64,000 bases of DNA from NCBI GenBank assembly GCA_038503035.1, contig JAVSML010024234.1, forward strand, positions 238,826 through 302,825. The letters run 5' to 3'. Of the stretch, positions 53,744 to 64,000 are shown piece by piece. Origin of the DNA: Crocodylus rhombifer (Eukaryota > Chordata > Crocodylia > Crocodylidae). The notes beneath the pieces are model-generated. The model saw only the letters and a program-made list of their open reading frames with translations. It was not told where the DNA came from and ran no database searches. How positions within the stretch are numbered: the stretch's first letter is position 1; each line of letters opens with the position of its first letter. The translations under genes and the position numbers were made by a program.

Positions 53744-55453
53744 TGGGGCTGTGCAAAGCTTTGGTAGCTGATTTGATTCGGAGGAGATTCAGCCTGATTT
53801 AGGGACTGAATCTCTGAATCCAAATTGAATTGGGAGACCTATTAAAAGCTCCAAATCAACTCAAAGCATCCAAATTGATTCAGAAAAGCTTCAGAAAAGA
53901 TTCAGCCACTTTGGAGATTCGGCCATAAACTAAACAAGCAACTGACACAGCTGCCTCCAGCTGGTAAGTCTGTTGGGTTTGGGGGAGGGAGGGATTGAGG
54001 CTAGGACTGGAAATGGGACTGGGACAAATTGCCCATCCAGGGCAGGGAGGCACATTACTCAGGGAGGGGCTGAGGGGCGCAGGATGTGGGCACGGCAGAG
54101 CTGGGAGTGGGGGCAATGCCCTTCTGCCACTTGCCCAGCCTGGGCAGCAGGGGTGGGGGGTGGGATACAGGCACGGCTCACTCCAGACGGGGGGGCAAGT
54201 GGCAGCAGGGCATAGCCTCTGCTCCCAGCCCTGCCACACCCACAACCTGTGCTGACTGGCAAATGGCAGCAAGGCAGAGTCACCACTCCCAGCACTCATG
54301 CAGGTGCAGTAGCACTGGGAGTGGGGGCTATGCCTTGCTGCTGCATCGCACCTGCCCCACACCAGCTGGACTGGGAGGGGGATGGGACCGGGCAGGGCAG
54401 CCATGGGAGGTTCTCCCATGGTTCCTCCTGCCAGGGTAGAGGCAGGCACAGCTGGAGAAACCATGAGAGAAGCTCCCATGGCTGCCCTGCCCAGCCTCCT
54501 GGCACTTAAATTTTTTTTAAAAGCCCCACACTCACCAGCTGTGGCAGGGGCTGTGGGGGCTCTGGGGCCACATGGCAGAGCCCCCCATGCAGTCCCCACT
54601 CCCCAATTTCTGCTCCCCACCCAGCCCTGTCCCTGATGGACCCACCCCCCTGGCCTCAGCATTCCAGAACTTAAAAATAAAAGGCCCTGCACTCAGTGGC
54701 TCTGGCAGCAGAAATTAGGGCTTCTGATGGCTTGTGGCAGAGCCCTGACCCCATGCAGCATAGGGCAGTGGGGGGCAGTGGGGATCACCCCCCACTTGGC
54801 ACCCATATGGCAGCTGTCACATCACTCAGGTGCAGTGTGGCTCAGCAGGGTGCTGTGTGCTGTCTGGGAGCTGGAGTGGCTCCACCTGTCAGCTGGAGCC
54901 CAGCACTGCACAGACCCAGCAGACCCAGCTCCCAGACAGCACGCGACACCCTGCTGAGCCGTGCTGCACCTGCACCATGGGGCAGATGCTATGCAAGTGC
55001 CAGGTGGTGGGGGTGATCCCTGCTTCCCGCCTCTGCCCTGCACTGTGCGGGGGCCTCTGCCATGAGCCCTCAGAGGACCTGATCCCCACTGCTACAACCG
55101 GTGAGTGCTGGGCTTTTTTTTTTTTTTTTTTTTTAAGTACCAGGAGGCTGGGGCCGGGCAGTGGATGGGGCCAGGCAGGGCAGCCATGGAGGTTTCTCCC
55201 ACAGTTCCCCCCACCCAGAGAGAGGTAGGCACAGCCAGAGGAGCCGTGGGAAAACCTACAACTTCCCAGCTATGCCTGCCTCTCCCCAGCCGATCCGAAT
55301 CTCCAAATCATTGCTGAATCACCGCTGAATCTCTGGTTCTGATTCAGCCAAGTCAAATTGGGACAGTGATTCAAATCACCAAATCGAATCACTGTCCTCC
55401 AAGTTGGCCGAATCTGAATCTGAATCAAATACTTCCCTATTCGCACAGGCCTA
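53744..55453. mobile_element. non-autonomous hAT-like foldback element, family A copy 3 (1,710 bp)
   Basis: The left end TGGGGCTGTGCAAAGC and right end ..TTCGCACAGGCCTA are inverted repeats. Flanks GTTGTAAG (53736-53743) and GTTGTAAA (55454-55461) agree at 7 of 8. GATTC/GAATC blocks line both ends. The middle is GC-rich and made of paired inverted segments; for example 54100-54200 is echoed in reverse at 54200-54330. A T run lies at 55114-55134. Frames of up to 270 codons on both strands reflect symmetry, and no transposase motifs occur. Confidence 0.85.
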
Positions 55454-55467
55454 GTTGTAAACAGATT

Positions 55468-55515
55468 AAGCCAATGGCACTTTATCGTGCAAAGCCAATG
55501 GCACTTTATCGTGCA
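55468..55515. repeat. perfect 24-bp tandem duplication
   Basis: AAGCCAATGGCACTTTATCG plus four bases occurs twice without a gap, just after the hAT copy and just before CR1 sequence. Confidence 0.9.
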
Positions 55516-55519
55516 TCAG

Positions 55520-56105
55520 CAGATGCATGACAAATAGGTCCAAGGAGGTGATACTTCCCCTCTATCGGGCGCTGGTCAGACCGCAGCTGGAGTACTGCGT
55601 GCATTTCTGGGCGCCGCACTTCACGAAGGCTGCGGATAACCTGGAGAGGGTCCAGAGAAGGGCCACTCGTATGGTTAAGGGCCTGCAGGCCAAGCCCTAC
55701 GAGGAGAGACTAGAGAAACTGGACCTTTTCAACCTCCGCAAGAGAAGGTTGAGAGGCAACCTGGTGGCTGCCTATAAGTTCATCGGGGGGCACAGAAGGG
55801 AATCGATGAGTATTTATTCACCAAGGCCCCCCCGGGGGTTACAAGAAATAATGGCCACAAGCTAGAAGAGAGCAGATTTAGATTGGATATTAGGAGGAAC
55901 TTCTTCACAGTTCGAGTGGCCAAGGTCTGGAACGGGCTCCCAAGGGAGGTGGTGCTCTCCCCTACCCTGGGGGTCTTCAAGCGAAGGTTAGATGTGTATC
56001 TAGCTGGGGTAATATAGGCCCAGCACTCTTTCCTGCTTATGCAGGGGGTCGGACTCGATGATCTATTGAGGTCCCTTCCGACCCTAGTATCTATGAATCT
56101 ATGAA
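55520..56105 (+). mobile_element. CR1 LINE, 5'-truncated 3' end
   Basis: A frame of 112 codons (55527-55865) encodes the C-terminal part of ORF2: LYRALVRPQLEYC, then LERVQRRATRM, YEERLEKLDLFNLRKRRLRGNLVAAYKFI. Then come a frame break, the final block, the 3' UTR and the octamer end tctatgaatctatga. CR1 copies are usually truncated like this. Confidence 0.88.
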
Positions 56106-56319
56106 GTATCAAGTATAGAGTTTAACAGTGAAGATTTAAATGAGTTTTCAAACTCTACGAAGAAGGTGAAAAAACTGGAAGAATGCTTTGCATTCATGAA
56201 GAAGGAAAACTGCAGTCTCAAGTGAGGTGGCTACTTATTTTAACCGAGGGACTTTTGAAATGTTGGAAAGCTGTGAAAATATATTTTGTTTCACAAACAT
56301 GAGAAAATACTCATACATT
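56106..56319. other. no recognisable gene
   Basis: Short AT-rich spacer, nothing seen. Confidence 0.5.
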
Positions 56320-57190
56320 GGGTGTGTACACACATACTAACTTTCTGACAGTTAAGCCAACTTAACTTTTTATGTATGTGAAGCAAAGTCAACTTAAAGG
56401 TGCAGACAGAAGTGACAGTTTTCACCTGATCTAGCTACAGAAAGCAGTTTATAGCTATGACCAAACACAAGTGCACAACTGCAGACAGCTTCAGTAATGA
56501 CTGATCTGGTAAAAATCTAACCCCTCATTGCTCTACCAGATAAAGACATTTCAAAATGTAGTATCTTTTGTAACTTGAGTCTGCAGAGCTCCCAACCTGT
56601 CACTGTTTTCAGAATGGGGGTGGGGAAAGGGAATGGAGGGAGTTAAGTCTGGGGGCTTTTTAGCAGGTGGGGAGGGTATACTGAAGGGTTGGGTAGGTGA
56701 ATTGGAGTCCCCCAGGTGGGTGGGGCTCAAATTCACCCATACCACCCTTCAGCACCAGCTAGGGAGCCCCGAGACTGGGGTCTCTCTGCTGCCTTCCCCC
56801 CTCCCATTCTGAAAACAGTAGTACTGCAGGGAGCCCTGGCTGTTGCTATGTGAACCTGGCTGCAGGTTCCCAGCTGGCAGTGAGATTCCCCTCCCCGCTG
56901 GAACCAACACTGAACTTCTGTTTGGTCTGGGGTAATGTTGTAGCTCAGAACACCTTGCAAAAATCATTCTGAGTTACAGCTGGGAGCTGCACTTCTGTCT
57001 GTACCCTAAATGCAACACAGTATAGTGCACCTCTGAGGTGTATTATCTTGAATTGCATTAGTTAAGTTGACTTCGCTCACAAGATGTCTGCAACCATGTC
57101 AAGGAGCTGTACATGTGTATGCTCCAATATGGCTTAACTTAAGTCAACTTAGTTAAGTCACATTATTTTAAGTCCACTTAGTATGGGTGA
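56320..57190. mobile_element. probable foldback/MITE-like element
   Basis: It starts GGGTGTGTACACACATAC. Subterminal TTAAGCCAACTTAAC and AAGTCAACTT motifs recur in reverse near 57050-57165. Inside, 56602-56630 (ctgttttcagaatggggg) is the complement of 56795-56818. Ends are uncertain and nothing coding is present. Confidence 0.45.
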
Positions 57191-57517
57191 TATGGGACTT
57201 CATCAGTGACAAAATATCTGAGCTGACAAGTTATAAATGCTGTGTCCTGAATGCTGTCCATAACTTGTATACATCTACATGAAGAACTGCCAACTTGAAG
57301 AACAGGATGTCATACAACTTCCTCAGTTTCACAGTGAACCATAATTTAAAGAAGTTGCCTGCTACTCTTCACACTTCACTTAAAACAAAGTAATTGAAGG
57401 TGTCTTAGGGAGGCATGGATTATTTGAACAATAACTCCCCTTGGGTCCAAGCCCTCTAGAACATATTTCTGTGCTTAGTCTTCATGCTGTGTTTACATTT
57501 GAGGACCTGATGGACTA
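57191..57517. other. no recognisable gene
   Basis: Unique-looking sequence, nothing seen. Confidence 0.5.
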
Positions 57518-58015
57518 CATCAGTGGTTGTCAACTGGAAGGATACGCATACCCCTAGGGGTACTTAAAAAGGTCCTAGGGGCTATGCAGACCACACGTGG
57601 CTGAAAAATGGCACGTGCATGTGCACAGCTGCAGTACAGCAAGCAGGCAGCCAAGAGAGCAGCTGGGTCTGGTTGGTAAGTATGTTGTGAAGGAATGGGC
57701 CAGGGGAGGGAGGAGTGGGCAGATTGAGGCCCCAACGGTGGGGGAGGCAGTGGAGTTGGGGAAGGGGCACCAGAATGAGCCATGCGGGGGGTGGTTCCCA
57801 CCACTGCATGCACTCCAAGAAGGCATGGGGGACATGTGTCCCCAGATCTGGATGTGGCAGGGCAGGATGCCACTGTGGGCTAGGGCTGGGGCTGCGCTGG
57901 GCTCTTCTCAGTAGGAACTAGCCTGGGTTGTGCTCTGGGCAGGTGACAGCAGTGCTGGGAGGGAGCTATGGGAGGGGCTGCAGCCACCTCAGAATTTGCT
58001 ATAGCCTCCCTGTTA
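57518..58015. mobile_element. hAT-type foldback repeat, left part
   Basis: It begins near CAGTGGTTGTCAACTGG and continues with a tacccctaggggtact palindrome, as common vertebrate hAT repeats do. From 57770 its GC-rich body is similar to 60200-60440 in the same orientation and to 60008-60190 in the opposite one. A CR1 interrupts the element at 58016. Confidence 0.55.
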
Positions 58016-60005
58016 ACCCCCCTGGCTCTCCAGGGATCTAGCAGACCTCCTGAGGCTAAAAAGAAAGGCCTACAAAGGATGAAGAATGGGATTCACCTCC
58101 AAGGAGTATTATTCTGCACTGGTCTAGTCCTGCAGGGAGCAAACCAGGAAAGCCAAGGGTGCAACTGAACTCCAACTAACTTCGAGCATCAAGGACAATA
58201 AAAAGTCCTTTTTCAGATATGTGGAGAGCCAGAGGAAAAGCAAGGGCAACATTGGACCCCTGCTGAACCAGATGGGGCACCTGACAACTGACGCCCAGGA
58301 AAAAGCCAACCTATTAAATAGGTACTTTGTGTCGGTCTTTCATCAGTCCCATGGGACGCCCATGCCCGCTACGGGACAGGGAGGTCCGGATGAGGGAGAT
58401 CCTCTGCCCTCCATTAATGCTGACCTCATGAAGGAACACCTTGAGAGGCTGGATACCTTCAAGTCAGCCAGCCCTGACAATCTACACCCCATGGTACTCA
58501 AGGAGCTGGCGAGCATCATAGCCCAGCCTCTGGCACAGATCTTTGAAAACTCCTGGCGCTTTGGTGTAGTGCCTGAAGACTGGAAGAAGGCCAATGTGGT
58601 GCCTATCTTCAAGAAAGGGAGGAAAGTGGATCCGGCTAACTATAGGCCTATCAGCTTGACTTCTATCCCGGGGAAGATCTTAGAAAAGTTTATTAAAGAG
58701 GCGATCCTTAATGGACTGGCCGTTGCCAACATCCTAAGGGATAGCCAGCATGGGTTTGTTGCGGGTAGGTCTTGCTTAACCAATCTCATTTCCTTCTACG
58801 ACCTGGTGAGCTATCACCTGGACAAGGAAGAAGAGATTGATGTCATATACCTTGACTTCAAAAAAGCCTTCGATCTGGTATCCCATGATCACCTCTTGGC
58901 AAAACTGGCCAATTGTGGCCTTGGGTCCACCACGATCTGCTGGCTGGGAAATTGGCTCCGAGGTCAGACCCAGAGGGTAGTAATTGATGGTAGTCACTCA
59001 TCACGGTGTCCTGTGACCCGTGGGGTCCCCCAAGGCTCTGTCCTTGGACCCATATTGTTCAACATCTTTATTAATGATGTGGACATTGAAGTCAGAAGCA
59101 GACTGGCCAAGTTCGCCTGTGACACCAAACTTTGGGGCAAAGCATCCACACCAGAAGACAGGCGAGTGATCCAGGCAGACCTGGACAGGCTCAGCAAATG
59201 GGTGGATGAGAACCTGATGGTGTTTAACACTGAAAAATGCAAGGTTCTCCACCTTGGGAGGAAAAACCTGCAGTATCTTTATAGACTTGACAGTGCTACG
59301 CTGGCTAGCACTATAGAAGAAAGAGACTTGGGGTTCATCATTGACCACAAGATGAACATGAGCCTGCAATGTGATGCTGCAGCTAGTAAAGCGACCAAAA
59401 CACTGGCTTGCATCCATAGATGCTTCTCAAGCAAATGCCGGGACATCATTCTCCTCTTGTACTCAGCCTTGGTGAGGCTACAGCTGGAGTACTACGTCCA
59501 GTTTTGGGCTCCACAATTCAAAAAGGATGTGGAGAAGCTTGAGAGAGTCCAGAGAAGAGCTATGCACATGATCAGAGGTCAGGAAAACAGACCTTACAAT
59601 GACAGGCTGAGAGCCATGGGGCTCTTTAGCTTGGAAAAGTGCAGGCTCAGGGGTGATCCGATGGCCACCTATAAGTTTATCAGGGGTGACCACCAGGATC
59701 TGGGGGAACATTTGTTCACCACAGCGCCCCAAGGGATGACGAGGTCGCACGGTCATAAACTCCTGCAAGACCGTTTCAGGCTGGACATAAGGAAGAACTT
59801 CTTTACTGTCCAAGCCCCCAAGGTCTGGAGCAGCCTGCCATCAGAGGTGGTTCAAGCACCTACATTGAACACCTTCAAGAGTAAATTGGATGCTTATCTT
59901 GCTGGGATCCTATGACCCCAGCTGACTTCCTGCCCTTCAGGTGGCGGCTGAACTTGATGATCTTCCGAGGTCCCTTCCAGCCCTAATATCTATGAAATCT
60001 ATGAG
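58016..60005 (+). mobile_element. CR1 LINE, 5'-truncated, well-preserved RT
   Basis: It begins in the ORF2 linker (LSRDLADLLRLKRKAYKG) and runs to the octamer-type 3' end at about 59985-60005. It is the best-preserved CR1 in the window. Confidence 0.92.
58221..59915 (+). pseudogene. CR1 ORF2 RT region, 564 open codons, catalytic Asp replaced
   Basis: Open without a stop to the natural end. Blocks: MKEHLERLDTFKS, VPEDWKKANVVPIFKKG, NYRPISLTSIPGKILEK, QHGFVAGRSCLTNL, VIYLDFKKAFD (first Asp present), [21 protein letters not shown] and FNTEKCKVLHL, then the conserved C-terminal domain (LVRLQLEYYVQFW..YKFIRG). The second catalytic box, FADD in active CR1, reads FACD: Cys at residue 300, codon 59118-59120. 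Two stops precede 58221 (58074-58140), so translation from the normal start is not possible. The first Met is an arbitrary boundary. Confidence 0.88.
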
Positions 60006-60007
60006 CC

Positions 60008-60440
60008 CCCTTCCAGTGCTGCTGCCACCTGCCCCCAGCACAGTCCAGCCAAGCCCTTGCCCCAGCCCAGCAGCCCCGGCCCCAGCCCACAGTGGCATCC
60101 TGCCCTGCACTCAGGTCCGGGGGCACACACTCATGCCCTCCCAGGGCGGTGTGCAGCAGTGGGAGCCAGGATGGAGCTGCAGTTCATCCAGGGAATGAGG
60201 GGACAGGGTGGCGGCTCCCACTGCTGCATGCACCCTGTGAAGGCATGGGGGCATGTGCCTCTGGATCTGTGCAGGGCAGGGCAGGGTGGGATGCTGCAGC
60301 TGGCTGGGGCTGGAGCAGTGCTGGGCTCTTCCTGGTGGGGGCTGGGCCAGGCTGCACTTGGGGCAGGCGGCAGCAGTGCCGAGAGGGAGCTACAGGGGGG
60401 ATGCAGCCACTCCTGAATTCACTGTAGCCCCCCCCCCATA
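60008..60440. repeat. palindromic right part of the interrupted foldback repeat
   Basis: The segment 60008-60190 read in reverse complement resembles 60200-60440 (gcatgcac..aaggcatggggg, then gggcaggatgc, then gctggggctgg blocks). The same body occurs at 57770-58015. No gene seen. Confidence 0.6.
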
Positions 60441-61195
60441 GCCCCTTCTCACTTCATCAACCTCCTAGGTACAGAAACTCACGGACTCAATATAGACATT
60501 GGAATTCTGACACACTGCAACCTGCCGGATATCTGACTCCCCAGGTACCTCTCCACTTTTGCCTGCGCTGCTACATCCCCCTTTCCCCCCGACCCCAGCC
60601 TGCCCCTCACCCCCTGACACCTCCATTTCCATTTCCACTGACCGGCTTTCTTGCCTGCAATGCATGCCAGCCTCTGGCTTCTTTATTATTCCTTCCATCC
60701 AGGAACAGCACACACACACACACACCAACTGCTGGTGCTTCCTCAGCCTGATGAAGGGTTTTTTCAACCCAAAACCTTGCTAAGAAATATTTCTGTAACT
60801 ATTGAGGTGGTCTACTAAAAGATACCAGATTGACCTAAAGAATCTTGTCAGCCAGTGCCATGTCCTTAGACCAACACCCCTAGCACCTGTCCCTGGTCAG
60901 CTGACCGGAAGGACACAGGGTCCTGGGCACATCCAAGCCCCAGGGCTGGGTCTGGCAGAGAGAATTCTCTGGCAGCTGCTGAAGAAGAAGCTCCTGCAGA
61001 AAAGAAAAGAAAGGTTCTAGTCTGTGACAGTTTGGCTGCCTGAGATGCTGCTGGTGCTACTGTGCTGCTTACTAAGTTATTACCTGTTGTTATTTAAAGT
61101 GATGGACTGGTATGAGGCTGTAGGGGAGGAGGAGCACTCACTGGAGCACACTACCCTGTCATGTAGAGGCCCCAGCACCAATGAGGGTGCACCTT

Positions 61196-61202
<7 letters not shown>
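60441..61202. other. no gene; repeat arm at 60740-60890
   Basis: The segment 60740-60890 (ggtctactaaaagatacc, then ttagaccaacacccctagc) is a single-arm relative of 48135-48405. A short (CA)6 lies at 60711-60724. Nothing else was seen. Confidence 0.4.

Positions 61203-61249
<47 letters not shown>
61203..61249. repeat. (CA)n microsatellite
   Basis: About 47 bp of uninterrupted CA. Confidence 0.92.
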
Positions 61250-61251
<2 letters not shown>

Positions 61252-61253
61252 GT

Positions 61254-61739
61254 CATACATGTCACAAGTTTTGCTTGTCAGCATCTTGAGGTGCAGTTCC
61301 CCAGAAACCCTTGCATCTATCTCATTGAAATCTAGCAGGCTTCATGGCCTCAGAAGGGGCTACTATGCCTGCAGTTTTCACCTCATTTCGCCTTAACACA
61401 CACGGACATGAGTTTTGCTTGTCAGCAGCTTGAGGTGCAGTTTCCCAGAAACCCCTATACCTACCTCCTTGAAACTTGGCAGGTGTCATGGTCTCAGAAG
61501 GGGCTACCATTCCTGCTGTTTTCATCCAAATCTGCCAAAAAATGACAAAGTTATAGGCAGTTTCATGATTCCCCATTATAGCCTGTGGGCAAAACACCGA
61601 TATAGCATTGAAACAGCGAAACAGTTTTGATGAAATGAAACAGTGCTTTGAAACAAAATGAAACTCAAAACAAAACACTGTGCCATCGAAATGGTGAAAC
61701 AGAAGGCAAAACAAAACAGTGCTGTTTCGCACAGCCCTA
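61254..61739. mobile_element. family B hAT-like element, one end plus tandem duplication
   Basis: The right end ..CTGTTTCGCACAGCCCTA and the GAAACAG-rich arm match the complement of 10391-10690. Interior sequence (ttgcttgtcagca, then aggtgcagttnccc, then cagaaggggctac) occurs twice with a 144-bp period (61268 and 61412). The left end is missing at the CA microsatellite. Confidence 0.68.
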
Positions 61740-63939
61740 CTTCAGAGGTGGAGCTGTCTTTTACTATCTGCCGCACTCAGCAGAGTAGGGATAGTTGTGA
61801 TGAGTCATGCTCCATTCAGGGGCGAGTCATTCCTCAGCCAGCCAGCCATTGGATGCTGGGCTGGCAGGAAGCTGGCTTCACCTCAAACAGCCTTAAAAGC
61901 AAGAGGCAGGCAGGCACCAGGAAGGTGTCTGCATAATGAATCTCCCATACAGCTAGAAGATTGGCTTGATCCCAGCACTCTGCATGCACTACAGTCCCTG
62001 TTTATGGTGTCTGTAGTATCTGGCTTCTGACCTGGGGCTTGCTTTTGATTCGTGACTCTCGGGTCTCTGACCCTGGCCTGCCCTGTAGTTTCCTGTCTCT
62101 AGCTTCCTGACCCTGACCTGTTCCTGGCTACAGTTTTGGCTTTGGTACTCTGGCTTGGCCACCAGTTCCAGCCCCTGGCTGTTTCCTTGTCCTGGCTCCG
62201 GGCTCTAGAATCATGTTTCTGACAGAGGGCTGCTGCACCTGGCTGCCCATGGCCTGGCCATGACAATCCTGATCTCAACCAGTATGCATGGGCATTGCGG
62301 TGAAATAATTCATCCTGTAAAAACTACCCTTTCCTTCCAGTGAGTTTTCCAAACATCTTGTAGCAGGAGCTGAGTAGTACCATGGAAAAAGATGCACCAA
62401 CCATCACCTCAGTTTCCAGTGCAAGTAGAGTTTTCCTATAGACATTAAGTGAGAGTCTTGTAACATCCCCACTCAACTCACATTTTGCTTCCAGGTTTGG
62501 CTAAGCATGAAGCTGTGACCAGCCTGCTTAGAGCTCTACATGTGGTTACTTCATGGGGTATAGGAGCCTATGCAGATTTCTGTAGAGGCAGAATAGTCTC
62601 CAGCTGACATTTTATACTGGCCAAAAACATTAAGGATCAGAATCTGATTCTCTGAATGGGAAATTTTCATCACAACGGATTCTCAGTTTCTGGGATGTGT
62701 GGAGCAGTTAGGGCAAGCTTCCTACTCTGGCAATATTTCCAAAGGTCTATGGCCAAAATGAACTGATTTTCCCTTTGTTTGCTGAGATGAGATACCACAA
62801 CACTTCTTCCTCACAGATCCAGCACACGAGTGCCATACAACATCTGTTAACAGCTTGTAGCTCTTTGGATTAGAAGTCTCTATGCACATAGAGCTTTTCT
62901 GACAAAGCCAGTAGCCTACACATCTCCTGGTAACCAAAAAAAAGTACCAATTAGCTTAGTTTGGAGGCATCACGACTAGAATCTGCATTCCATTTTGGAT
63001 TAGCCAGTAAAGTTATGCTGGCAAAACACCACAGACCTGATTAGTGAGATTGGCCCACTATGAGTTAAAGTGGCAGGATTGGGCCAGAAGTCATTATCTG
63101 TGCTACAACTGGCCTGGTTGTGTTAAGCAGGAGTACCTAAGAAATACAGCCTTGACCATCATAGCCATGCCAGCAAACCCTCCAAAAAGCATGTTGTCGG
63201 TGAAGCTTTGGCCATTCTAGGGGGTGGTGAGGTTACAGCAGATGAAGGAGTCATTTGACAGCATACACTGTGCCACCACTGTGCAGCTTTGATGGCCCAC
63301 CTCTGTCTCTGTAACACAGACATGCCTCCACTCATCCCAGGAATGTTGGCAAAGTCCAGAGCTGTAAAGGAGTATTATCCCCAGATGTTTCACATCGGAG
63401 ACAAACTGGTTTCACCCACAGGCTCTGGGGTATCATAATTCTGAACTTCATGCCTGTTCCCAGACAGCTCATATATGGCAAAGGTCAGAAACAAGCTCAT
63501 TTTCCCCAGAGAAGGGCTCGGAGAAGACAGCTGGGGCCTGCAGGATGAGCACTACCTTAGGAAGGAACTGGATGGGACGTAGTGTTGGCATCTTCTCTCC
63601 ATCTTAATCAGAGGTATTAACCTCTACAGTGGGTGTGTGTTCATGCCCATCATGGGGGAGCAGGATATTCTCCAGAGCATCAGACTACCTTCTGTCATTA
63701 AAGTAACAGTTTTCAGGTTTTTGAGCCATTGTGTGCTTTTTCCCCCCCTTCTCTAATTATTGCTGAAAAGCCATCCAGCCCTGACATGCTAATCTATTAG
63801 CAGCAGTGTTATCTGATGGAAATAATATCACTAGGATACTTTCAACCCTTATTATTTCAAACAGCTATTCAAAATATTCGGTAGAGTGAATCCCTCCTTT
63901 TCTTCTTCCCTCCAAACGCAGGTCAGTCTTTGTGCCCAG
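61740..63939. other. no gene; possible LTR-like fragment near 61790-62280
   Basis: The segment 62030-62200 consists of loosely repeated ctgacc/cctggc motifs, a style seen in U5 or leader regions of some vertebrate LTR elements. I cannot assign it. The rest has only short frames. Confidence 0.3.
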
Positions 63940-64000
63940 CAACACTACTGCACAATACTAATGAGCTACAGCACAATAGTAACAAGCTACTGCACAGTAA
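63940..64000. mobile_element. probable start of another AGTA-rich MITE, cut by the window edge
   Basis: Repeated actactgcaca..agctac motifs resemble the interior of the GGGTGCATCTACATG MITE family. Incomplete. Confidence 0.3.

Noticed and set aside
53880..54692. 270-codon minus frame as a gene or transposase
   Set aside because: Low-complexity Pro/Ala/Cys-rich product inside a non-autonomous hAT element; no DDE or zinc-finger motifs.
61203..61249. CRISPR-like or other regulatory array
   Set aside because: A simple CA microsatellite without spacers.

Overview
The window looks like intergenic or intronic DNA of a sauropsid vertebrate. A crocodilian fits best, because CR1 LINEs of several ages are abundant, a gamma-like endogenous retrovirus (ERV) is present, and hAT-like and Harbinger-like DNA transposons are common. 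I inferred this from repeat content only; turtle or bird is not formally excluded. I found no convincing host protein-coding exon, tRNA, rRNA or CRISPR array. Almost everything recognisable is transposon-derived.

Layout. 1-790: old LINE pieces on both strands. 2.2-5.8 kb: a small palindrome, a MITE-like element and a 946-bp foldback hAT element with perfect 8-bp target duplications. 6.1-7.5 kb: a CR1 with an inverted 5' part. 7.9-10.2 kb: a GC-rich palindrome containing smaller palindromes. 10.4-20.4 kb: a second hAT-like family, MITEs, a minisatellite and long stretches with nothing recognisable. 20.5-29.2 kb: a minus-strand CR1 split by a 511-bp LTR-like insertion and, 55 bp further on, by a complete 7.5-kb provirus (minus strand; gag, pro, pol, env, two LTRs, PBS, PPT). 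29.4-32.85 kb: remains of a two-gene Harbinger transposon (Myb/SANT-type protein on minus, DDE transposase on plus). 32.9-37.3 kb: a nearly full-length but decayed CR1 on plus with ORF1 esterase-like, endonuclease and RT regions, split by a 393-bp solo LTR and joined tail to tail to a second CR1. 37.9-51 kb: a possible LTR, microsatellites, MITEs, unclassified repeats and an old CR1 carrying a U2 snRNA fragment. 52-61.7 kb: two more hAT foldback copies, a truncated CR1, a CR1 with an open 564-codon RT frame inside another foldback element, and half of a second-family hAT copy.

How the parts relate. The provirus keeps an intact integrase frame, but gag, pro, RT, RNase H and env each carry a stop or frame break, so it cannot make its proteins as it stands. 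Its LTRs differ at 6 of about 468 positions plus one 2-bp indel. The DNA transposons are non-autonomous or broken. All three LTR insertions with clear 4-bp target duplications lie inside CR1 elements, so the insertion order can be read directly: CR1 first, LTR elements later.
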